Assembly (NCBI GenBank): GCA_024763075.1
Contig: JANTGF010000004.1
Location: 1-64,000 of the forward strand
DNA from: Bacteroidales bacterium
GTDB lineage: Bacteria > Bacteroidota > Bacteroidia > Bacteroidales > VadinHA17
DNA length: 64,000 nt
Direction of reading: 5' to 3'
Positions 45,543-52,112 of this stretch are shown in pieces; the first letter of the stretch is position 1, and every line of letters begins with the position of its first letter. Under the pieces are notes generated by a model. The model was not told where the DNA came from. It saw only the letters and a list, made by a program, of their open reading frames with translations, and did no database searches. Position numbers and translations under genes: made by a program.

Positions 45543-45896
45543 AACCCCTAACTTTATCCCCAACGGATAATTTAAACAACCAATTAATTTATAAGAAATC
45601 GGTTTTTATTATTTAACCCGATAAGTTAAATACAATGATTGTGCCATAAATTGCAATGTGCATAATATCAATTCTATACGGGTAATTGCGAAAATTTCCA
45701 TGTTTTCAAATACGTACGGTTATGATACAATGGAAGTTCGATTTCGTACAATTTGAACAAAGTTTGAAAGATTTGCCGGGGGGTTGAATATTCGATATTT
45801 AAATAAATATAATAACCCAACTACATTGCCGGGGAAAACCAACTATAACCTTTTTCAGGGTATTTCGTAAACTAATTATTAAAACAAATTGACTTC
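45543..45896 (-). ncRNA. Candidate unannotated minus-strand RNA or leader (speculative)
   Basis: No coding frame is convincing in this 354 bp stretch between the symporter promoter and the small lipoprotein gene. Two further stem-loops precede the terminator on the minus strand. One is TTATCC (45554-45559) with GGATAA (45565-45570). The other is ATCGGTT (45598-45604) with AA plus CCGAT (45615-45622, one bulged base). Three hairpins in a row ending in a terminator look like a small RNA or a transcribed leader. I found no clean promoter box on the minus strand and no match to the glycine riboswitch core, so the extent and identity are open. Confidence 0.25.
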
Positions 45897-46106
45897 ATGA
45901 ACCTGATTAGGAAAATATTCATTATTATCCTTACTTTTTCTATGGTTTCCTGTGTGACCATCTCCATACAACCAAAGAAAAAGAAAAAGAAGCGATCACA
46001 TTTCCAGCATGTGGAAACTACCCATCTTGGGAAAAATAAATATTTCTTTTCAAAAGATTATCAGCGAAAGCTGTCAAAACGTGCAAAGAAGAACCGTAGA
46101 AAGTAA
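45897..46106 (+). CDS. Small, strongly basic lipoprotein
   Basis: The 69-residue product starts with MNLIRKIFIIILTFSMVSC, a lipoprotein signal with Cys19 as the lipidated residue. The mature part is almost entirely basic: PKKKKKKRSHFQHVETTHLG, then DYQRKLSKRAKKNRRK, with about 20 Lys/Arg in 50 residues. I do not recognise the family. Such a surface could bind nucleic acid, LPS or acidic polymers. A perfect terminator begins at its stop codon, which supports it being a real, separately transcribed gene. The upstream 480 bp hold no other gene. Confidence 0.65.
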   Translation: MNLIRKIFIIILTFSMVSCVTISIQPKKKKKKRSHFQHVETTHLGKNKYFFSKDYQRKLSKRAKKNRRK

Positions 46107-46132
46107 ACCGAATCTGAAAAACAGATTCGGTT
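46106..46132. terminator. Bidirectional terminator between small lipoprotein and sulfatase genes
   Basis: Arms AACCGAATCTG (46106-46116) and CAGATTCGGTT (46122-46132) form a perfect 11 bp stem around an AAAAA loop. It begins within the stop codon of the small lipoprotein gene and ends one base before the convergent sulfatase gene. Flanking sequence is moderately T-rich in both directions. Confidence 0.8.
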
Positions 46133-46133
46133 C

Positions 46134-47984
46134 TTATTCTAATTTAACTGTTTTATTGTAAATTTCCTCCAGATACCGTGCAGCTCTCAGGTAATATACC
46201 CTTGATTCCGGATCGCTATCTTTGAGAAGAGCACTGATATCGTCCTTAAATAAAATCCTTATATCCTGGGGTAAATTCGTAATAATATTTACGGCCCAGA
46301 GTTTAACCAAATCATTTTTGTTTTTTAGTTCTTCTCTTAAAACTTTAACACCATCCCTTGTATCAGGCGAATAGCACAAAATCTCAGCGGCTGTCATTTT
46401 AACCATATCCGAAGGATCACTCAGCGCCTTTTGAACTGCAACAATACATTTCTCACATTGTTTTTCCAATAGTTTTAAACCGTAAATAGCCCAATAACGG
46501 ATAATTTGGTTCGGGTCATTTAATTTATCAAGGAATACGGTAATATTTTCAGGGTTTTGCATACTAGCTATATTGGCAAGATCCAGAATTTCTGGTAAAG
46601 GGTAATTATTCGTCCGGGTGAAGTCTGCAATGGCTGTTTCTTTTGTAATTTCACTAAGTTGTGGTTCGGGAATAAATCCACTGTCATAAATATTCAGGAT
46701 ATACTCATTACAGGCATTCCTCATGCTTTCCAATACCTTTTTATAACCGGGGTTATCAGCCAGGTTATTCACTTCCCACGGATCAAGGGAAGTATTGTAC
46801 AATTCCTCCGGTGGTTTTGTTCTCCAGAACATGCTTTGGATCTCATTACATTTGCCATTGAGGTAAGCTTTTTCCCAGGAACGGACTGACGGAGCTCTCC
46901 AGAGATAGTTAAGGTGCTGTCCGTAAATCCGGTCCGGCATATAATTCCTGATGTACCTGTATTGTTGACTACGTACGGCCCGGCTCATGTCATATCTTTC
47001 GTCCATTCTTCCCCTGTACATAAATATGTAATCCTTGTGTTTTGTTTTATACTTTTTAAGAAAAGCTTTTCCCTGCATATAATCCGGTGGTTTGATTCCG
47101 GCAAGGCTGAGGACAGTGGGCGCAAAATCTACAAAACTGACCAGCCTGTCAGAAACTGATCCGGGTTTGCCGGGTGCAAGTTTACGGTATTTTTCAGGAA
47201 AACGGATGATAAAAGGTACATGGGTGCCAGTCTCATATACAAAACGTTTGCTCCGGGCGAGCACACCGCCATGGTCTGCATAATAAAATACAATAGTGTT
47301 TTCTGCCAGACCTTCATCTTCCAGTTTTTTTAAAAATTTACCGATTTGCTCATCCATGGCAGTAACCTTATCATAATATTGTGCCCAGTCATGTCGCATT
47401 TCCGGAGTATCGGGGTGGTAGGGGGGGAGTTTTACTTTTTTTGGGTCATGCTTCAGGGGTTCCTCCCATTTATGAATCTTTGATTCATGTGTAATATTGA
47501 AATTCTGAACGTGAAAAAATGGTTTGCCATCAGGGCGGTTAAGGTAGCTTGCTTCACGGCTTGACTCATCCCAGATATCCACTCCTTTCCATTGAGTATT
47601 ATAATCTTCTTTGGCATTATTTGTACAATAATATCCGTTTTCCCGCAGAATCTGCGGAAAGAAACGAATATTTTCCGGGAGAGAATACTGACTGCGCATG
47701 TGCTGTGTACCCAGTGAGCTTGCATAACAACCGGTAATAAGTGTGGATCTTGCCGGTGCACATACCGGAGTATTGGCATAGGCATGTGTGTAACGCACTC
47801 CCTCTGCTGCCATTTTGTCCAGGTTGGGTGTTACCGCAAAAGAATCGCCATAGCAACCTAAAAAAGGGCTATTATCCTCACTTACCAGCCAGATAATATT
47901 GGGGGGTTCTGCCGGAGTATATTTATTACTACAAGCTGAAATAACTAAAAATAAAATGTTGAAATAGAAAATGATTGGTTTCAT
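46134..47984 (-). CDS. Sulfatase (S1 family) lipoprotein with C-terminal HEAT-like repeats
   Basis: The 616-residue protein has a lipoprotein signal (FYFNILFLVISA, then Cys18). A type I sulfatase domain follows: PNIIWLVSEDNSPFLGCYG, the formylglycine motif CAPAR with Cys75 (VCAPARSTLITG), YADHGGVLARSKRFVYETGT and a DPWEVNNLADN end near residue 410. Cys75 must be converted to formylglycine by a separate maturase; none is in the window. Residues of about 450-610 form paired helices (NQIIRYWAIYGLKLLEKQ, DMVKMTAAEILCYSP, DLVKLWAVNIITNLP, ESRVYYLRAARYLEE) that read as HEAT repeats. The substrate is likely a sulfated polysaccharide or a similar ester. No glycan-utilisation genes are adjacent. Confidence 0.9.
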   Translation of the reverse strand: MKPIIFYFNILFLVISACSNKYTPAEPPNIIWLVSEDNSPFLGCYGDSFAVTPNLDKMAAEGVRYTHAYANTPVCAPARSTLITGCYASSLGTQHMRSQYSLPENIRFFPQILRENGYYCTNNAKEDYNTQWKGVDIWDESSREASYLNRPDGKPFFHVQNFNITHESKIHKWEEPLKHDPKKVKLPPYHPDTPEMRHDWAQYYDKVTAMDEQIGKFLKKLEDEGLAENTIVFYYADHGGVLARSKRFVYETGTHVPFIIRFPEKYRKLAPGKPGSVSDRLVSFVDFAPTVLSLAGIKPPDYMQGKAFLKKYKTKHKDYIFMYRGRMDERYDMSRAVRSQQYRYIRNYMPDRIYGQHLNYLWRAPSVRSWEKAYLNGKCNEIQSMFWRTKPPEELYNTSLDPWEVNNLADNPGYKKVLESMRNACNEYILNIYDSGFIPEPQLSEITKETAIADFTRTNNYPLPEILDLANIASMQNPENITVFLDKLNDPNQIIRYWAIYGLKLLEKQCEKCIVAVQKALSDPSDMVKMTAAEILCYSPDTRDGVKVLREELKNKNDLVKLWAVNIITNLPQDIRILFKDDISALLKDSDPESRVYYLRAARYLEEIYNKTVKLE

Positions 47985-48220
47985 TTATTTATGTTTTATT
48001 GTCCAATGATGTATGGTCTTTTAAAGTATCAGATATGGAATGCTCTAATCAAAAATAAAAATAGGCAATTTAGAAGACCTCTCCAAAATGAAAAAATAGT
48101 ATTGGCTTGTTTGTTTGAAATTGCAATACTGAATGCGTCATAAATCCCTGGATAGATTATATTTTACAAGTTTGTGTTAAGGAACATATTACAGACTGAT
48201 CGAAAGGGAGGAGAATTATG

Positions 48221-48228
48221 TAATTTTG
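48221..48228 (+). promoter_or_regulatory. Bacteroidota -7 promoter box (TAATTTTG)
   Basis: TAATTTTG matches TAnnTTTG and lies 55 bp before the 48284 gene. The 299 bp between this gene and the divergent sulfatase hold no other gene. On the opposite strand TATTTTTG (plus-strand 48050-48057) is a candidate box for the sulfatase. Confidence 0.45.
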
Positions 48229-48283
48229 TTTTTGTGAGTTTCCTGGATAAACAGATGTAAATCAATCTGAAAAAGAACTTATT

Positions 48284-48700
48284 ATGGATACAAAAAAACT
48301 CAGGACGGATAAAATAAAATCTATTGCTGTAAATCTTTTTTTATTTGCTTTCCTGTATCTGTCTGTTTCATTCAATAAAGAATATATCCGTCCGGTTTAT
48401 GGGAATATGCCTTTTTGGGGAATTATTACGGGTAGTTTTTCGAATTTTATGGCTGCTTACATAATTAGCATGTTTTCTCTGGCTCCCATAGTTGCTAACA
48501 GAGTTAAGTTGGTAAGAGCAAGGCTCATCTTTTTTTCGATTTCGGTGCTGGCATTTATTATCCTAACCATCGAAGAAGTCAAACCTTTTGTGGATGCCAG
48601 TAAAGTTTATGATACTTATGATATTATCGCAAGTGGCATAGGTTCCCTTTTTGCTATTCTTACATTTGAGTTGTGTTTTAGTAAAAAGTTGAAAGAATAA
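48284..48700 (+). CDS. Four-helix membrane protein of unknown function
   Basis: The 138-residue protein has four predicted membrane helices: AVNLFLFAFLYLSVSF (about 15-30), FWGIITGSFSNFMAAYIISM (about 44-65), ARLIFFSISVLAFIILTI (about 78-96) and IIASGIGSLFAILTFELCFS (about 114-133). The arrangement and the late YDTYDIIASGIGS motif recall small VanZ-like proteins, where a late Asp and a Gly-rich helix are conserved. That similarity is weak and I would not assign the family. It starts a run of three same-strand genes (48.3-50.4 kb) that probably includes the next gene, 74 bp away. Confidence 0.7.
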   Translation: MDTKKLRTDKIKSIAVNLFLFAFLYLSVSFNKEYIRPVYGNMPFWGIITGSFSNFMAAYIISMFSLAPIVANRVKLVRARLIFFSISVLAFIILTIEEVKPFVDASKVYDTYDIIASGIGSLFAILTFELCFSKKLKE

Positions 48701-48774
48701 TCGTAAATTCACACTTCATTAATGCAGAGATGAAGAGTATTCCTTCTTTTTACAAAACATAGATTTATAACAAT

Positions 48775-49236
48775 ATGCTAACAAAAAATATACTTGATAA
48801 ACCCTTTGGGCCTGCAGGAACCTTTGCCGGAATACTTATTTTTATTGTTGGTTTATATGCAAGTGTCATGTTTTCGCTTAATGGTTTGTTTCTGGTACTC
48901 ATCGGGGCATTTTTTGGTTTTACCTACACAAGTACGGTCATTGATTTTGAAAGAAAACGGGTTAAATTCCAGAATCATCTTTTTGGGATCATACCTTACG
49001 GGCAATGGTTGGATATTAAACCGGAAATGAAGCTCGGATTAAAGAGATCAAACAGGACTTACAGTGCTTACAGCCAGAGTAACCGTACTCTTGATATAAG
49101 TGAAAAAGACATTAGATTAATACTGTTTGACAGGAATAATAAGCAATTGATTCCCCTGGAAAAGTATAAAACTAAGGAATCTGCAATAGAAGGTCTGAAG
49201 GAATATTGTAAGAATTTGGGCTTAAAAGGTGTTTAA
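48775..49236 (+). CDS. Two-helix membrane protein with PH-like cytosolic domain, function unknown
   Basis: The 153-residue protein has two N-terminal helices (TFAGILIFIVGLYASVMFSL, about 14-33, and GLFLVLIGAFFGFTYTSTVI, about 35-54). A soluble part of about 95 residues follows. It opens DFERKRVKFQNHLFGIIPYG, a strand-turn-strand pattern seen in bacterial PH-like membrane proteins, and ends in a helix (KTKESAIEGLKEYCKNLGLK). I do not recognise the exact family. The next gene begins one base after its stop codon, so the two are coexpressed. Confidence 0.75.
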   Translation: MLTKNILDKPFGPAGTFAGILIFIVGLYASVMFSLNGLFLVLIGAFFGFTYTSTVIDFERKRVKFQNHLFGIIPYGQWLDIKPEMKLGLKRSNRTYSAYSQSNRTLDISEKDIRLILFDRNNKQLIPLEKYKTKESAIEGLKEYCKNLGLKGV

Positions 49237-49237
49237 A

Positions 49238-50443
49238 ATGAGATTTCTATTTTTAGTGATCACCATTGGGACTTTAATTTTATTCGCCTGTAATGAGGCA
49301 AATAAAGAAGAAGTGAGCCAGACTGAAGTAAATGGCAAAATGCTGCCATTGTTAGGCTTTGAAGATGTGAAGGATTCTGTTTCCCTTTCTCTTTCGGCTC
49401 TGATTAAAGATGCTGAATTTGTAAAACTGGAAACCCGTCAAGATGCGCTGATTGCCAATGCTCAATGGATTGTTGGCGAAAAATATATCATTGCATTTTG
49501 TTACAACCTGGGCCTGTACCAGTTTGCCAGAGATGGGAGTTTTGTGAGAAAGCTGGCGTTTATTGGACGTGGCCCACAGGAAATCCAATATCCGGTTTTC
49601 ACTCTTTCAGAAAGAAATAAACTGTTATATCTGGTTGAAAGGAATGGTCCGGAGAGTATTAAATGCATAGATCTGAAAACCGGAGAATTCAGGAGTGATA
49701 TTCCGCTTGCAATATCGGGCCGTTTACAAAATTTCATAATTACAGACGATACAATAATCAATTGTGCTCCTCTTGTTGATTCGGGCCAGCCTTCCGGTAA
49801 ATATTATTTTTTCAGACAAACCACTTCAGGGAATTTTATTGATGGTATATTGACCGGAAATGAGAAAGGAGAATCTTATGATAATGGGGAGAAATTACTT
49901 TACAGAGTTGGTGGATTGATGCATTACAGGCCGGTAAACTCCGATACAGTATTTTTGATCAGGAGAGACCATATGGAACCATTTTTTATTTTTGATGCAG
50001 GAAACAATGAACTTGGCCCTGATATACAGATAGGCAGAACTACTTTCACCATACTTGAAGAAACTCCTGACTTTTTCATTCTTAAGACTTTTACAATTAC
50101 CACAAAAGAACAAATGGGAGAAAAAGCTTTTCGTTATAAGGGTAAAAGACGTCTCATTTTAGTGGATAAAGTGAAGAAGCAGGCACGATATATTTCACCC
50201 TTTACCAATGACTTTACAGGTGAAAAACTTAATCCGTATTATGCTAAATTTCAATCGAATGGCATTTTCTTTATGTCCATAGATGCTTTTTCTTTTCTGA
50301 AGAAAGCTGAAAAAATAAAACCCAATCCGGGCCTGGAAATAAAAAACAGGGATCGCTTTCTTAAACTTTCAGAGGAACTGACTGAGAATGATAATCCTGT
50401 TTTACTGATAGGGAATGTCAGGGAGCTTAATAAAAGAAAATAA
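49238..50443 (+). CDS. 6-bladed beta-propeller lipoprotein
   Basis: A GTG at 49229 would add three codons, but the ATG at 49238 directly opens a lipoprotein signal (MRFLFLVITIGTLILFA, then Cys18) and I start there, giving 401 residues. The mature part matches the 6-bladed beta-propeller lipoproteins of Bacteroidota: LSALIKDAEFVKLETRQDAL, WIVGEKYIIAFCYNLGLYQF, and FVRKLAFIGRGPQEIQYPVF with the diagnostic Gly-Arg-Gly-Pro-x-Glu. Blades continue through SIKCIDLKTGEF and LMHYRPVNSDTVFLI. These are surface or periplasmic proteins of unknown ligand. It is one base after the previous stop, and the LytTR gene follows with its own promoter. Confidence 0.88.
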   Translation: MRFLFLVITIGTLILFACNEANKEEVSQTEVNGKMLPLLGFEDVKDSVSLSLSALIKDAEFVKLETRQDALIANAQWIVGEKYIIAFCYNLGLYQFARDGSFVRKLAFIGRGPQEIQYPVFTLSERNKLLYLVERNGPESIKCIDLKTGEFRSDIPLAISGRLQNFIITDDTIINCAPLVDSGQPSGKYYFFRQTTSGNFIDGILTGNEKGESYDNGEKLLYRVGGLMHYRPVNSDTVFLIRRDHMEPFFIFDAGNNELGPDIQIGRTTFTILEETPDFFILKTFTITTKEQMGEKAFRYKGKRRLILVDKVKKQARYISPFTNDFTGEKLNPYYAKFQSNGIFFMSIDAFSFLKKAEKIKPNPGLEIKNRDRFLKLSEELTENDNPVLLIGNVRELNKRK

Positions 50444-50446
50444 GTT

Positions 50447-50454
50447 TACCTTTG
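50447..50454 (+). promoter_or_regulatory. Bacteroidota -7 promoter box of the LytTR gene (TACCTTTG)
   Basis: TACCTTTG followed by C is an exact TAnnTTTG match, placed between the end of the propeller gene and the LytTR gene start 19 bp on. It implies a very short leader. Confidence 0.6.
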
Positions 50455-50472
50455 CTTCAGTGAAGTGGCCGT

Positions 50473-51360
50473 ATGATGAATAAACTCAGATCTTATTTAA
50501 AACAACCTTATCCGATTGATACCAGGGGAAACTGGAGAATTGCTCTTTTAACAGGTATTTTCATATCATTGTTTATGGCAGGCTTTGAACCATTTGGACT
50601 GAGCAGGGTGCAAATTGATCATAAGAAGTTAATCTTCGCAGGTTATGGCGCTGTGACTCTTATTATTTTGTTTTTAGTCATTGTAGCTTTACCCCTTACA
50701 TTTCGGAGCTATTTCAATGAAAAGCATTGGAATATTGGAAAACATATAATTTATTTTCTTTTTATTTTCTTTACTATCGGTCTTGCTAATCTGATTTATA
50801 GTGGTTTGATCTTTCACTTTTCACCATTGAACTTTAAGAGATTTATTTTCTTCGAAATCTTTACACTTATTGTTGGTAGCATACCGGTAAGCTTTATTAT
50901 TTTGTGGAAGTATAATAAATTCTTAAAACAAAACCTGCAATCGGCAAATGAGCTTTCATCTCATCTGGATAAGGACAAATCTTCTATGAGATCACAGAGC
51001 CCTTTATTATTTGAATTTAGCTCCCATAATGACAAAAACAGGATAAGAATTCATAGTGACCATCTTCTTTTTATTGAGTCCGATGGAAATTATTGCAATA
51101 TTTATCATGTTGAAGGGGAAAAAGTTAAAAAATCTGTTTTACGTACCACACTGAAAGGAATAGAGAATACTCTTCCGGAAGCATCAGGTCTATATAAAAC
51201 GCATCGTGCATATATCATTAATCCCGATAAAGTTGAAAAGATAAAAGGGAATGCACAGGGTTACCGTCTTGCATTTCATAACCTGAATAAGGAAGCAGCT
51301 GTCTCCCGACAGTATATTGCTGAATTCAGGAAACGGATGCAAAAACAAGAATCTTTCTAA
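50473..51360 (+). CDS. Membrane-bound LytTR-family transcription regulator
   Basis: The 295-residue protein (second ATG at 50476 also possible) has four membrane helices: WRIALLTGIFISLFMAGF (about 22-40), KLIFAGYGAVTLIILFLVIV (about 52-75), IIYFLFIFFTIGLANLIYSG (about 96-116) and FFEIFTLIVGSIPVSFIILW (about 127-147). A linker leads to a LytTR DNA-binding domain (about 185-290): NRIRIHSDHLLFIESDGNYC, VKKSVLRTTLKGIENTLPEA, LYKTHRAYIINPDKVEKIKG, AVSRQYIAEFRK. Such proteins bind DNA while anchored in the membrane, and act without a receiver domain. The FSIGI-repeat gene just downstream is a plausible target. Confidence 0.9.
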   Translation: MMNKLRSYLKQPYPIDTRGNWRIALLTGIFISLFMAGFEPFGLSRVQIDHKKLIFAGYGAVTLIILFLVIVALPLTFRSYFNEKHWNIGKHIIYFLFIFFTIGLANLIYSGLIFHFSPLNFKRFIFFEIFTLIVGSIPVSFIILWKYNKFLKQNLQSANELSSHLDKDKSSMRSQSPLLFEFSSHNDKNRIRIHSDHLLFIESDGNYCNIYHVEGEKVKKSVLRTTLKGIENTLPEASGLYKTHRAYIINPDKVEKIKGNAQGYRLAFHNLNKEAAVSRQYIAEFRKRMQKQESF

Positions 51361-51563
51361 AATATCTCGCTAAAAAACCCTGACAGGCCTTTGATATTCG
51401 TCCCCAAAATTTGTTAACTATCACACTCTAATGCATTTCATCACAAAAGCATGCGATATGTCCCGTTTATGATTATTTTTTTGCGAAATAACCTAATATT
51501 GTTGTGAATTCATACAGTAAGATTTCACGTGAGATTATGTTTAACAAATTAAAAATTAGAAAA

Positions 51564-51869
51564 ATGAAAAAGTATTGGATTTTATTAACAGCAATTATTT
51601 TAGTTATTACAGGAGTTGTTCTTCAGTTATCCGGAGTTTCTGTATTATCAGCAGACCAGTTTGCTATGAATTATTTTTCAGCCGGGCAGTTTTCCTGTGG
51701 TGTTTTTTCGGCAGGGATATTTTCGATTGGTATTTTCTCCATTGGGATATTTTCGATTGGTATTTTCTCCATCAGTATTTTCAATATAGGTTTATACACA
51801 ATCGGGTTCTTTATTTTGGGATGGAAAAAACGTTTGCCAGCTATGTTTACTCAGGAAAAAACTGAATAA
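51564..51869 (+). CDS. Small protein with FSIGI pentapeptide-like repeats
   Basis: The frame can be read from 51504, but I start at the ATG at 51564 (MKKYWILLTAIILVITGVVL), which opens a membrane helix or signal directly and gives 101 residues. Residues of about 38-85 consist of five-residue repeats on the pattern F-S-x-G-x (FSAGQFSCGVFSAGIFSIGI and four more units), ending in FFILGWKKR. The regular pentad spacing with small residues at fixed places suggests a right-handed quadrilateral beta-helix like pentapeptide-repeat proteins, but far more hydrophobic. The function is unknown. It lies 203 bp after the LytTR regulator gene, on the same strand. Confidence 0.7.
   Translation: MKKYWILLTAIILVITGVVLQLSGVSVLSADQFAMNYFSAGQFSCGVFSAGIFSIGIFSIGIFSIGIFSISIFNIGLYTIGFFILGWKKRLPAMFTQEKTE
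51714..51772 (+). repeat. 30 bp tandem repeat inside the FSIGI-repeat gene
   Basis: Two near-identical 30-base copies (51714-51743 and 51744-51772) encode ten residues each, so two pentads per copy. The DNA identity shows recent duplication of repeat units, and repeat number may vary between strains. Confidence 0.85.
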
Positions 51870-51975
51870 ATCATGCTTAGAGCTTGTTCTCAGTTATCTA
51901 TTGACAGTATATCTCCAGGGTAAGTATAAAATATGATGCAATAAAATAAAAGGGCATAAAATATTTTATGAATGG

Positions 51976-52016
51976 ATAATTTTACCCGAAAGCAAAGCGT
52001 TTTTGGGTAAAATTAT
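51976..52016. repeat. Long inverted repeat between the FSIGI-repeat gene and the beta-helix gene
   Basis: Arms ATAATTTTACCC (51976-51987) and GGGTAAAATTAT (52005-52016) form a perfect 12 bp stem, with further C-G and AAA/TTT pairs towards a small loop. No long T run follows in either direction, so it is a poor intrinsic terminator. It sits 34 bp before the promoter of the T9SS beta-helix gene and could be an operator or an end-of-transcript structure. Confidence 0.6.
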
Positions 52017-52049
52017 GCAAAAGCGGAAATCTTTTATTAAAAAGAGAGG

Positions 52050-52057
52050 TATATTTG
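52050..52057 (+). promoter_or_regulatory. Bacteroidota -7 promoter box of the beta-helix gene (TATATTTG)
   Basis: TATATTTG followed by TAA is an exact TAnnTTTG match 55 bp before the start at 52113. It is the same octamer, with the same TAA after it, as the box before the other T9SS cargo gene at 7881. Confidence 0.6.
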
Positions 52058-52112
52058 TAAGGAATAAAGAAGAAGGCCAGAAGTATTTTATCAAACATAA
52101 ATTTCTAAACCA

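Noticed and set aside
45543..45896. Glycine riboswitch or 6S RNA on the minus strand
   Set aside because: The AGCS neighbour made a glycine riboswitch plausible, but the conserved core is absent. A 6S-like closing stem between the 5' and 3' parts could also not be found.
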